In this document: positions 9,251 through 17,858 of the stretch, one piece after another
Position numbering within the stretch: position 1 is the stretch's first letter
Layout of the letters: every line of letters begins with the position of its first letter
From: Terriglobales bacterium
GTDB taxonomy: Bacteria > Acidobacteriota > Terriglobia > Terriglobales > Acidobacteriaceae
Direction of reading: 5' to 3'
DNA: 64,000 nucleotides
NCBI GenBank assembly: GCA_015654835.1
Contig: JAATGG010000205.1
Coordinates: 1 to 64,000, forward strand
Made by a program: the position numbers and the translations under genes
The notes under the pieces: model-generated
Told to the model about the DNA's origin: nothing
Database searches by the model: none
The model's input: the letters and a program-made list of their open reading frames with translations, nothing else

Positions 9251-9647
9251 CGAGCACCATCCCTTTTGCTTTTGCTGGATCATGGGACAGACCCACGCCG
9301 TCAGGAAAGACCAGTTCACCCGGACGGGTCTCCAGCAGTTTCCGAACCGCTGCCAGACGAACCTGAGCATGATGTAACTGGTTGTCCAATCCTACGCCGG
9401 CCGATATGCGTTTCTCAAGTGGCCGTGCCGCCGCCTGCAATTCGCTTGAGTTGCCCTCACCAACAGGCGACGGCACCGGAAGCAGCGATTGTCTCCCCGC
9501 GAGGAGGTTGGCTTTGCGTGCTTCAATCGTTCGCACCGCTGCACCAAGACGCGCCTCCAACTGAACGAGGTTATTCCGCGTCTGCGCAAGATCGGTTGCA
9601 GACAAATGCTTGCTGTATCCGTTTGAATGCATCAACGATGGGGCCAC
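9237..9647 (-). CDS. Small coiled-coil protein in the recombinase operon
   Basis: This 136-residue frame starts at GTG 9647 with AAGG upstream. It overlaps the large recombinase by 77 bases at its 5' end and the DUF6262-like ORF by 14 bases at its 3' end. The first 55 residues (LAQTRNNLVQLEARLGAAVRTIEARK) are strongly heptad-like. The rest is Arg/Leu-rich with no catalytic motif. Its tight packing in the operon supports it being real. I do not recognise a family; it may be a second transposition accessory protein. Confidence 0.5.
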   Translation of the reverse strand: MAPSLMHSNGYSKHLSATDLAQTRNNLVQLEARLGAAVRTIEARKANLLAGRQSLLPVPSPVGEGNSSELQAAARPLEKRISAGVGLDNQLHHAQVRLAAVRKLLETRPGELVFPDGVGLSHDPAKAKGMVLDDVQ

Positions 9648-11529
9648 GCGCCTTTCCGGACTTGATCAGTCGTGCTATGGTCGCCGACTTCTCCCCCAGC
9701 CGGGCTTCAACTTCTGGCTTCAGCTCGATCTGCTCCAGTTCTTCGGCAAGGCTCCGGTGGTCATATTCATAGCTCTGGGCCACCTTGCGACGGTTGAACC
9801 GCTTGGTGATGATGGTGTCAGCGATACCAAGCCGGAACAGCTCCGTGTTTTGCAGATGCCGCAGGCTATGTGGCCGAAGCGTCATTTGTCGATCTTCATC
9901 GTTCTGTCCATACACGGAGAAGAGTGTCTGGTCTTTTCCAGCGGAAAGAAAGTGTGTGGTCATCTGCCTATCCATCCGCCCAACGGCGCAGTATCGCGTG
10001 ACGTCGCATAACCCTTCATTCCGACCTTCGCTCAGCGCACGCTTCGGCATAAGGAAGAGTAATTCCCAAGCGGATAGCTCACCATTTGACAACCGTATCG
10101 GCGTACGATCAGACTGCTTTGTCAAGACCGCATTCTTGAGATATGCTTCGATCTCATCTACCCGAAGATAGATCTCCGACCACGTTCTCCTGCCTTCCAG
10201 GTTGTCGTCCAGACAAGCGCCATTCGCCTTGCGGAGCGGTACTCCCTTGAGCCTGCGAAAGTACAAATAGGTAGCTATCTCCAACACCTTTCCATCACGA
10301 ATGGCTTTCATTTGGTCAGCACGGAGGTCATCAAATACCGCCGGATTGAAATCGCGCTGATATGCCTCCACATACTTGCGACGGTATTCTACTGGAAGAC
10401 CTACGATGAACGGATTGCCTGTGAGATAGGTATAGATCTCTGCGGCGCGGACCAACTCACTCTTCTCAAACTGCGTTAGAATCCGGCCCGTTTCCAATTG
10501 ACGCCGCAGCGTATTGCGTAGTGGCTCTGTAGCGGCTACGACCTGATCCAGGGTGCTCTCAAGAACCGCCTCGAACACCGCCGGGACATGTTGCACCGTT
10601 TCAAAAAGGGCAATGCCATCTTTGCCCTGAACCCTCTGCTTCTCTGCGAAATGCCGCAGCATAAGAGAGCGAGAGACCCCACCTGATTGGCCTGCCGGTT
10701 GATCATGGACATCGAAGTATTCGCGAACTCGCTTCCAATCCGCGGGGAGAAGGGCGCATTCGCCGTCTCGAAGCCCAGTCAGAATCAGGGTCTTTGCTTG
10801 CGCAAACCGCAGCAAATCAAGAAAGCTTTTTGGCGTTTCAGTAAAGACGATCCGCACCAACTCCCAGAAGGCACGGCGTTCTGGCAACTTTTCCGAGTGC
10901 TTCCGTTCCTCCAGATCGGATCGAAGATCGTCCACGGACTTAACGAACTTCGAAGTTCTGATATGAACCTTCTTGTCGCGCTCCAGCAATGGCGAGAGCG
11001 GGCCGTTATCCATCAAGTGATTGGGGTCGAGAATGCTCCTGACGACGCCGAAGATCAAATCAGCAAGCTTTCCGGATGCCTGAACTTTCCTTGCCATCTC
11101 GATGGAAAAAGCGACATCATCAACGGTGAGAAGAGATGGATCTGTGCTGGATGCGCATGTCGCTAATACACGCAGAGGGCGTGCCACATTACAGACCACA
11201 TGAGAGCAAGTATTCTTCCGCACGAAGAGCTGATCTATGACCACAGCCTTGATCAGGTCCTGCCAGCCGCGCGAAAGCGGTTTCTTAGTGTAATTGCGCA
11301 CTGGACCGGCAGGCGGCTCCGCTGTAAGAATCTCTACCGTATTCCGGTCCGTCCCGAAGTCGTTGAGCCAATCCGTTGGCGGCGGCGATGCCTTGGCCAT
11401 CAGTGACAAGTTCCACCCCATGCCCTTGGGCGCAACTCCGTCTGGACCAAGCTGCACGTCCCAGGCTACGCCACGCTGCTCTGCAATGGCCTTGGCATCC
11501 CGGACATAGGCTTCAAGATTCAAGTTCAT
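9571..11529 (-). CDS. TnpB-like large tyrosine recombinase (Tn554 family style)
   Basis: This is the third recombinase of the trio, 652 residues from ATG 11529 (MNLNLEAYVRD). The ORF-track start lies inside the preceding gene; the chosen start overlaps that gene by 17 bases. The C-terminal catalytic region shows the first active-site Arg in LILTGLRDGECAL, the H-x-x-R box in LRPHSLRHLQNTELFRLGI and a candidate nucleophile Tyr in VAQSYEYDHRSL. Size and position match TnpB of Tn554-type elements (about 630 residues). These enzymes cut and rejoin DNA site-specifically, without target duplication. Confidence 0.75.
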   Translation of the reverse strand: MNLNLEAYVRDAKAIAEQRGVAWDVQLGPDGVAPKGMGWNLSLMAKASPPPTDWLNDFGTDRNTVEILTAEPPAGPVRNYTKKPLSRGWQDLIKAVVIDQLFVRKNTCSHVVCNVARPLRVLATCASSTDPSLLTVDDVAFSIEMARKVQASGKLADLIFGVVRSILDPNHLMDNGPLSPLLERDKKVHIRTSKFVKSVDDLRSDLEERKHSEKLPERRAFWELVRIVFTETPKSFLDLLRFAQAKTLILTGLRDGECALLPADWKRVREYFDVHDQPAGQSGGVSRSLMLRHFAEKQRVQGKDGIALFETVQHVPAVFEAVLESTLDQVVAATEPLRNTLRRQLETGRILTQFEKSELVRAAEIYTYLTGNPFIVGLPVEYRRKYVEAYQRDFNPAVFDDLRADQMKAIRDGKVLEIATYLYFRRLKGVPLRKANGACLDDNLEGRRTWSEIYLRVDEIEAYLKNAVLTKQSDRTPIRLSNGELSAWELLFLMPKRALSEGRNEGLCDVTRYCAVGRMDRQMTTHFLSAGKDQTLFSVYGQNDEDRQMTLRPHSLRHLQNTELFRLGIADTIITKRFNRRKVAQSYEYDHRSLAEELEQIELKPEVEARLGEKSATIARLIKSGKARGPIVDAFKRIQQAFVCNRSCADAE

Positions 11530-12995
11530 GTGGCTTCTCTCCGAGTTCACTGAGAACTGCCTGGACATTGCAGATCGTGCGTTCAAGCTGCAATGCAGGC
11601 GAGCCACGTTCAGCATGAGACGATGTGTAGAAGAACTTCATGACCCCACGCAGGTCCTCCAGAACCTCTTTGTGAATGGCCTCAATAGCAACTGGCATGA
11701 AACGGCTGCACCCGTAGCAGGACATGATCGGATTGAATGGGCAACTTGGCTGCCCGGATGAACAGCCACCGATACCGGCGATTGGAATACCGTGCGGCAC
11801 ACCGCCGATCTGCTGGTCGCCCTTCAACTCCGCCAGCTCTTCCGGAGTGATGAAACGACCATGAGCAATCTTCATCACGGTCTGATAGGTTTTGGAAATT
11901 CCAAGCGCCTGGTTGATCCTCGCTCCTTGCGCCGGAGTCGAATTGAAATAGATTAGTCCTGTGTTCAGATCGGAGTGCCCCGCTTGCACCCGCATCAACC
12001 AACCGCTGAGCGGCAGTATGGCGCATTTCTGTAACAGTTCTTTGCCGTCCCAATATCGACGATGTCAAGTTAGCTAACTGGACTGAAATCTGGCGAGGTG
12101 TGCGCTTGAACACATGATCTGAACCTGCTAGGCCACTTTGCTGCGCACGCTCGAATAGTTTCACAAATAGAGCGCCCCAATCGCGTTTCACTCGGCGGAC
12201 CATCGGAAACACTTTCTTCGCGGATCGCTGTTTGATCATCGTGAAGGTTGCATGGACAGCGGGGTATTGGTCGATACCGTCCTTCCATATCCGGATATTC
12301 CGCATCTCCAGCTTTGCAATCTGTTTGGCTCGTAGCCCGTACTGGTAAGAACACACCAAGGCGCATACTTGTTCAAGTTCATCATCCGTAACTAACGATG
12401 CATTCTCTCTAATCCGAACGCACACATCAATGATGTACTCAACGATTGCAGCCTCCTCCTCAACCGTCAGGAAGACATCACCTACCCGGACACTTGCATA
12501 CTTATCCACCTTCGGAAGAGGCAGTTGGGAAACTAAATCGAGACAATGTGAATTCCATTTTCCTATGCTATTTGCGCAGAGAAACGAAAGAAGGTTCTTC
12601 ATAGGGCTATAGACTGCATCAGGCAACGCACTGGCGAGGCATACATTCCAAGCGGACCTGAGATCTACAATCTCGCAGGTCACGAGTTCTAGAATCTGGT
12701 CGAGCGAAACAGTAGTGAGTCTGCGAAAGTAATATTCCGTTGTAACCGGTGCGAAGGTGCTTAGCAGATCAGCGCACCAAACCTTCATGAGGGGGCGAAT
12801 CAGGCTCGAATAATCGCTAAAATCGAGCACCACCATTCGGCCATCAACCGATAGACGCCACTGGTCAGAATGGCTGGGCTTTGCTATCTGCTCATACGAG
12901 TCAGAAAAGTCATCGTAGTAGCTTATTACTTCCGGAAGTGGCGGGATATTGGGCAAAGGTCCCGGAGCCTGCGCTAACCTTGATGGTTCCGTCAT
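11513..12995 (-). pseudogene. Second tyrosine recombinase, frameshifted in the catalytic domain
   Basis: The frame opening at ATG 12995 (overlap ATGA with the upstream recombinase, GAGGT upstream) runs through the N-terminal core-binding domain, the first Arg region (YQYGLRAKQIAKLEM) and the H-x-x-R box TVTEMRHTAAQRLVDAG, then loses homology. The missing part continues in another frame from about 11990: AGHSDLNTGLIYFNST, with the GHS box and nucleophile Tyr, then a Cys-rich tail (GGCSSGQPSCPFNP, MSCYGC) typical of these recombinases. The two halves together would be a normal protein of about 490 residues. A small deletion between the RHT and GHS boxes is the simplest reading; a programmed frameshift or assembly error cannot be excluded. 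Confidence 0.7.
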
Positions 12996-14206
12996 TTCGA
13001 CCTCGCCGGCAAGGATTGAAGAATCGCTATTCGTTCGTCAAAATCGTTCATCCATACGGAGGATAGTCGCTCTTCAAACACGGCTCGCGCATACCGCGAC
13101 GGCATCTCGGATTCCCTGGACCAACCGAACAAAGAACGCAAACGTTGCAAAGCATCCTCCATCTCGACTCCTTTCGACAGCATCTGATTAAGCCGTACAA
13201 CAGCGCAGGTGTGTCTCATCGCATGGGCCGTGACGGAGTTACTGCCTGTATGATCATGAAGGATTTTCCGCAAACTGGCGGGAAGGGAATCGGTCACCTT
13301 CTGAAATGTCTTCGAAACAGCCTCAACTGACAGTGGTACTCCTTTCTGCGAATTCAAAAGAAAAGAATGGTCTGCTCTGCCTCTGTAATTTGAGCAATAT
13401 TCTTGGACCATCTGCGCAAGCATACGGCTCACCGGAATCTGTCGAACAGAACTTGAGTTCTTAATGCTTGGCCGCGAATAACGTGGATCGTCCTCGTATT
13501 CGTTGTACTTGATTGACATCCAAAACCGCTCTTTTCCCTGGTTCCGATCAAAGCCACTCTTGATCACATCGATCGGCAGCACTAGGACTTCACCACGTCG
13601 AAGTCCTTGATGAAGTAACAGGACAAAGAGGGTGTAAACACGCCACCGCGAGGCCATGTTCTGAAAAGGGTTCGATTTCGATTCTGGGTCCAGGACTTCG
13701 TAAAGGTGCTCAACGACCTCTGCGGGAAGCGAGCGGATAGACTCCGGGCGGCGCCGTCTTCCAATGTGCAGTTTTCCATGAAGTAGATCGAATCGTGCAA
13801 AGCGTCCAAACAGTTCATCCTGGCCTATGCGATTCAGAGAGTTTCTCGATAGCCGCTGCAACAGTTCTGAGACGAACTGGATCGCTACCTGCCATCGCTC
13901 TTCACTTGCTGGCGTAATCCTGGGCCCATTCCGGATGGACATGAAATATCCTTCGAGAGCATCACCAAGAATCTCCGCGTCAAAATCAGCAATCGCGTTG
14001 TCCAGGGTCCCCAGACCGAGGTGAGCGTCAGCATATTGATAAAAGCTCTCCAAGTGGCTTAGCTTTTTGCCGACTGTCGAGAGCGCATGGTCGGCGGGAA
14101 GGAAAGAAGCCCATACTGTCGCCCAATATCTTGGAATCCCGACGCCATCGACGAGCGCCGGCCCCCGAAGCGCTGGAATTGCGAGAGTGCGGAAATTGGC
14201 AAGCAT
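12992..14206 (-). CDS. TnpA-like tyrosine recombinase, first of trio
   Basis: This 404-residue site-specific recombinase starts at ATG 14206 behind a GAGGTGAC ribosome binding site. The catalytic residues are visible: Arg in LLLHQGLRRGEVLVLP, H-x-x-R in TAHAMRHTCAVVRL, Trp in LFGWSRESEMP and Tyr in PSRYARAVFEERL. It is the promoter-proximal gene of a minus-strand operon in which successive genes overlap by 4 to 77 bases, so the recombinases are expected to be co-translated and to act together. Confidence 0.8.
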   Translation of the reverse strand: MLANFRTLAIPALRGPALVDGVGIPRYWATVWASFLPADHALSTVGKKLSHLESFYQYADAHLGLGTLDNAIADFDAEILGDALEGYFMSIRNGPRITPASEERWQVAIQFVSELLQRLSRNSLNRIGQDELFGRFARFDLLHGKLHIGRRRRPESIRSLPAEVVEHLYEVLDPESKSNPFQNMASRWRVYTLFVLLLHQGLRRGEVLVLPIDVIKSGFDRNQGKERFWMSIKYNEYEDDPRYSRPSIKNSSSVRQIPVSRMLAQMVQEYCSNYRGRADHSFLLNSQKGVPLSVEAVSKTFQKVTDSLPASLRKILHDHTGSNSVTAHAMRHTCAVVRLNQMLSKGVEMEDALQRLRSLFGWSRESEMPSRYARAVFEERLSSVWMNDFDERIAILQSLPARSK

Positions 14207-14378
14207 GTCACCTCGATCAAAATCGGGTACTCATCTGGACAAGGCTGTGATTGAAATGTGTTATTAATGTAGGCGAATAGACAGCGAACGTCAAGGTTGG
14301 CTTCATCCAGTTCGACCCCGCTGGACTCTGCGAGAGTTCGATAATGGTTGGACCTCCAGAGAAAGAGAGTTGCCTCCC

Positions 14379-14934
14379 ATGGAAATTAAACATTCCAATT
14401 GGTTTGCGGCAGGTCCAGAGGTTCAGCACGCTCTATTATTGTTGTCCGATGGTGCATTTAGGCTGTTCTTCTACATTTGCCTGAATGCAAGCCGAAGTAC
14501 CGGACGGCTTTCAATGAGCTACTTCGATCTGGCAAACGGGCTGGGAAGGAGCCGGCGTTCAATCGCTTCGCATTTTGACGAACTGCGGCGGCAAGGCATT
14601 TGTCGCATGCATCCGGCGGTTAACCAGCACCAGCGCACCGAGATTGAGGTGTGCGATGAGTTCTGGCCGTATACCAGAGAGCTCTCATGCGCTCGGCTGC
14701 TGCCGAAAATACGTAAGTCTTCTGAACGGAACCGACAGTGGCCCGATCTTCAGCATTGCGTATTTCCGGGATGTCATTGAGGAGGTACAGGATCCCGAGA
14801 CCCAATCCGGGTACTGGGATTACATCACACCGGAGCTGGAGCATCTGGAAAAGAAATGGATCGAGGAACAAGCTAAAGTTGCCGGTGCAAATACTGCATC
14901 GACAAGCCGACCGAAAAGCGCGGAGACGAGATGA
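14379..14934 (+). pseudogene. Broken winged-helix protein gene (internal deletion plus frameshift)
   Basis: The 5' part, from ATG 14379, encodes a winged-helix-like domain (ALLLLSDGAFRLFFYICLNAS, then LANGLGRSRRSIASHFDELRR and QGICRM) and FWPYTRE. Near 14690 the homologous reading jumps to another frame, giving LGCCRKYVSLLNG, FSIAYFRDVIEEVQDP and a charged helical end (ELEHLEKKWIEEQ). From memory, proteins with this N-terminal wing and this C-terminal block occur as one longer polypeptide in related bacteria, usually near mobile DNA, so the central part seems deleted here. It stands divergently next to the recombinase operon. Family naming is uncertain. Confidence 0.55.
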
Positions 14935-15127
14935 TGCTCTTAATTCCCACCACCTCTTCAATAGCCATTCCGTTGCATGGTAAAGGGTCGTTTTAGAGAC
15001 CTAAATGCAACACTGGGAAAAGGACCTCCGTGTCCGATAACGGATATTCTGTATAGTTAATGCCGATCATTTACTTTGCTAAGATAGGCCCTTGCTTATG
15101 CGGCCCCAGTTGATAGGAGTTCTGAGG

Positions 15128-15910
15128 ATGAAGCTTCCCCGCAGCGCTGAATGGACCTGGCCGGTTCTTGTGGTTTACACGTTGTTTCAGATGTGGGCTG
15201 CACATGCCTGCGTCTTTTTTGCCCACGAATATGCGCATTCCTTCACCGCTTGGCTGCTGGGCTGGAAGAGTAATCCCCTGGCGTTGTACTTTCCCCGCCC
15301 GACGCCGGTCGTATTCCTGATCCAGTTGGGGATTAACCAGAATGTCGATGAAGGGCCGATCTTCGCAAGTGGACACGGGGCTGATGCGGCGATGATTGGA
15401 GCCGCCGGCGCGCTAATTGGCAATGCTCTGATTACCTATACGCTGAGCCGCTGGGGATATTCCAAGGCGAAGCAAATCGGGTCTCGCGGCTGGGGGATGT
15501 TTGCCTACTGGGCCACTGTAGCCAGCGTGGGCAATTTTCTCGATTATGTGCCGATACGAACCTTCACAACCGACGGAGACATGGGTTCGGTCCAACGAGG
15601 TTTTGGCTGGTCGCCATGGACGATTCTGGTTGTGCTGGGGATTCCTACCTTGCTGGCGCTTGTCTACTTCTTGCTGCGGATCGAGCCAGCTACCTTGGCG
15701 TGGCTTTTCCCGCAGTCGGCCGGAAAGCGATCGGTCCTCGCAATCCTGACTGCCTTCGCGATCTTCGGCTTCTATGGTGCTGCCGGTCTGCTTGAGGGCG
15801 GGCCAATCTCCCACAAGCTTTCCGTCCTCTCCGTCTGCATCGGTTTCCCGGTCATGGCAGCTTTGGGAGCCGTGCTTGTGCAGCGTGAGGCAGCCTCCTC
15901 GTCCGTTTGA
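15128..15910 (+). CDS. Integral membrane protein with HExxH motif (M50-like putative metalloprotease)
   Basis: This 260-residue polytopic membrane protein starts at ATG 15128, 8 bases after GGAG. The first transmembrane helix contains CVFFAHEYAHSF, an HExxH zinc-binding motif inside the membrane as in site-2-type proteases. A later NFLDYVPIRTF could supply a third ligand (Asp), and further hydrophobic helices follow. No PDZ domain is present. It stands just outside the recombinase island and before an aminopeptidase gene. A proteolytic role is an inference from the motif; substrate unknown. Confidence 0.6.
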   Translation: MKLPRSAEWTWPVLVVYTLFQMWAAHACVFFAHEYAHSFTAWLLGWKSNPLALYFPRPTPVVFLIQLGINQNVDEGPIFASGHGADAAMIGAAGALIGNALITYTLSRWGYSKAKQIGSRGWGMFAYWATVASVGNFLDYVPIRTFTTDGDMGSVQRGFGWSPWTILVVLGIPTLLALVYFLLRIEPATLAWLFPQSAGKRSVLAILTAFAIFGFYGAAGLLEGGPISHKLSVLSVCIGFPVMAALGAVLVQREAASSSV

Positions 15911-16026
15911 TAGGAGAGTGCGCAGGCGGCCTGAGCCGATGCGCGGACAGTAGAATTGAGGGTAGCCGGCCGCAGAGCTTTTTAGGACCGGCCAGGATGA
16001 ATTCTGCGGGAGTGTCGAGGGAAACT

Positions 16027-17283
16027 ATGGACGGAGTTGCGGCGAGGACTGAAGAACGGACGCACGAACAAAAACTGGATCGGCTTGCAGAAGTCGCGAT
16101 CAAGGTCGGGCTTGGCCTGCGGGCCGGCCAGGAACTGGTGATGACGGCTTCGCTGGACGCGGTGCCGCTGGCGCGCCGCATCACGGAGCAGGCCTACCGG
16201 GCGGGCGCTTCCCTTGTCACCACTTTTTATAGCGACGATGAAGCGGCGCTGATGCGCTACCATTTCGCTCCCGACGAGTGCTTCGACCACGCGGCGAAGT
16301 GGTTATACGACGGGATGGCATCGGCCTTCAAGAGCGGCGCGGCGCGGCTGGCCATTACGGGTGGAAATCCGACTCTGCTCTCGAACGAGGATGCCGACAA
16401 GGTGGGGCGCGCGAATCGTGCGGTGTCCCGCGCCTATCGCCCGGCTCTGGAACTGATTACGCGGCATGAAATCAACTGGACCATCGTGGCGAGTGCAACG
16501 CCGGCGTGGGCGGCGGCCATGTTTCCCGAAGATACCCCGGAGGTGGCGCTGGCGAAGCTGTGGGAGGCGATTTTCAAGACGACCCGCATCGACCGCGAAG
16601 ATCCGGTTGCCGCATGGAAGACGCACGATGCCGAGTTGCAAAAACGGGCTGCGCGCTTGAACGAAAAACGCTATGCGGCGCTGCTCTATCGCGGCCCCGG
16701 CACCGATTTTCGCCTTGGGCTGGCCGATGACCATCTTTGGCTGGGCGGCGGAACCACGGCGGGCAACGGGCTCTATTGCATTCCCAATATGCCGACCGAA
16801 GAGGTATTCACCACGCCCCACAAGGACCGCGCGGACGGCACGGTGACGGCTACCAAGCCGCTTTCGCATCAAGGAACGATGATCGAAGGGATCCAGGTGC
16901 GTTTTGAAAAAGGACGCATCGTGGAAGCCCGGGCGAGCCGGGGCCAGGAGGTGCTGCAAAAACTCATCGATACCGATGAAGGAGCGCGGCACTTGGGGGA
17001 GGTGGCGCTGGTGCCCCACTCTTCGCCCATCGCCCACAGCGGAATGCTCTTTCTGAATACGCTGTTCGATGAGAATGCCGCGTCGCATATCGCGCTCGGG
17101 CAAGCCTATTCCTCCTGCTTGCGCGAGGGAGACAAACTCACGCCGGAGCAACTTGCGGCAAAGGGCGCGAACGACAGCCTTATTCACGTGGATTGGATGA
17201 TCGGATCGGACAAACTGGATATCGACGGCATCACAGCCGGCAATGTCGCGGAACCGCTGATGCGGCAGGGAGAGTGGGTCTAG
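16027..17283 (+). CDS. M29-family metalloaminopeptidase (AmpS/PepS-like)
   Basis: This 418-residue cytoplasmic aminopeptidase is of the thermophilic M29 type, which removes N-terminal residues from peptides using two divalent metals. Expected metal and catalytic residues appear in NMPTEEVFTTPHKDRADG (Glu), HLGEVALVPHSSPI (Glu, His), FDENAASHIALGQAY (His) and LIHVDWMIGS (H-x-D). Length is normal for the family. The start is taken at ATG 16027 because GAGGGA lies just upstream; the ORF track extends 120 bases further without family-like sequence. Confidence 0.9.
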   Translation: MDGVAARTEERTHEQKLDRLAEVAIKVGLGLRAGQELVMTASLDAVPLARRITEQAYRAGASLVTTFYSDDEAALMRYHFAPDECFDHAAKWLYDGMASAFKSGAARLAITGGNPTLLSNEDADKVGRANRAVSRAYRPALELITRHEINWTIVASATPAWAAAMFPEDTPEVALAKLWEAIFKTTRIDREDPVAAWKTHDAELQKRAARLNEKRYAALLYRGPGTDFRLGLADDHLWLGGGTTAGNGLYCIPNMPTEEVFTTPHKDRADGTVTATKPLSHQGTMIEGIQVRFEKGRIVEARASRGQEVLQKLIDTDEGARHLGEVALVPHSSPIAHSGMLFLNTLFDENAASHIALGQAYSSCLREGDKLTPEQLAAKGANDSLIHVDWMIGSDKLDIDGITAGNVAEPLMRQGEWV

Positions 17284-17294
17284 AGCAATCAAGA

Positions 17295-17333
17295 CCTGCG
17301 CAGAGGCTCAAGTTGCTTGAGTCTCTGCGCAGG
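17295..17333. terminator. Hairpin between convergent genes
   Basis: CCTGCGCAGAGGCTCAAG pairs with CTTGAGTCTCTGCGCAGG over 18 bp with one G-U pair and a loop of 3. It sits between the stop of the M29 aminopeptidase gene and the stop of the convergent nuclease gene. T-tails are poor on both sides, so it may act as a bidirectional terminator or mRNA-stabilising hairpin. Confidence 0.65.
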
Positions 17334-17341
17334 CTGCCTGC

Positions 17342-17830
17342 TTACATCTTGTAGCGGCCAAGGTCTTCGTCGTTGAGGCCTTCGAGCCAACCGCGCAACT
17401 GCTCGGCTGTGGGGCCGTCGGGCGGACCCTGGGTGTTCAGTTTCGCCGATTGCATCACCTGTTCCGATACGTAGATCGGGCAGTCCGCGCGCAGGGCCAG
17501 GGCGATGGCGTCGGAGGGGCGGGCATCGACAGTCATGGGTTCTTCTCCCTGCCGAAGCCATAGGACAGCGAAGAAGGTGTCGTCTCTAAGTTCAGTGATC
17601 ACTACACGTTCCAACTGAGCATTCAAGTGATGGATCAGGTTTCTCGTGAGGTCGTGCGTCATCGGGCGCAGTGCGGCTGCCTTCTCAATTTCGGAGAAGA
17701 TGGCCTGCGCTTCAAAGATGCCCACCCAGATCGGCATCACGGTTTCCGATGCCACATCCTTGAGCACGACGATCGGCATGTTGGTGGCCGGGTCCATCAT
17801 CAACCCGCGTATCCGCACCTCGACATCCAT
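17342..17830 (-). CDS. Bifunctional nuclease (BFN/DUF151) family protein
   Basis: This 162-residue protein is of the BFN family, first described as DNase/RNase in plants and found widely in bacteria. Diagnostic blocks are VRIRGLMMDPATNMPIVVLK, MPIWVGIFEAQAI, RPMTHDL and VDARPSDAIALALRADCPIYV. The start at ATG 17830 (MDVEV) has a GGGAA ribosome binding site; the longer ORF enters miaB. It lies 28 bases downstream of miaB on the same strand, so the two are likely co-transcribed. Whether it is an active nuclease here is not shown by sequence. Confidence 0.85.
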   Translation of the reverse strand: MDVEVRIRGLMMDPATNMPIVVLKDVASETVMPIWVGIFEAQAIFSEIEKAAALRPMTHDLTRNLIHHLNAQLERVVITELRDDTFFAVLWLRQGEEPMTVDARPSDAIALALRADCPIYVSEQVMQSAKLNTQGPPDGPTAEQLRGWLEGLNDEDLGRYKM

Positions 17831-17858
17831 GAGTTCCCTTTCCTGCGTCAACACTTGC

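Larger units (their letters stand above)
8822..14206 (-). mobile_element. Tn554-like recombinase-trio module
   Basis: Five overlapping minus-strand ORFs (three tyrosine recombinases and two small coiled-coil or DNA-binding proteins) form the mobility module of an element similar in gene plan to Tn554 (tnpA, tnpB, tnpC) but with one extra recombinase. Base composition is more AT-rich than the flanking housekeeping genes. The true ends are not recognisable from sequence alone. Downstream cargo may extend to about 5.4 kb (beta-helix membrane protein and secreted protein), upstream to about 15 kb. With the middle recombinase frameshifted, the copy may be immobile. Confidence 0.65.
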
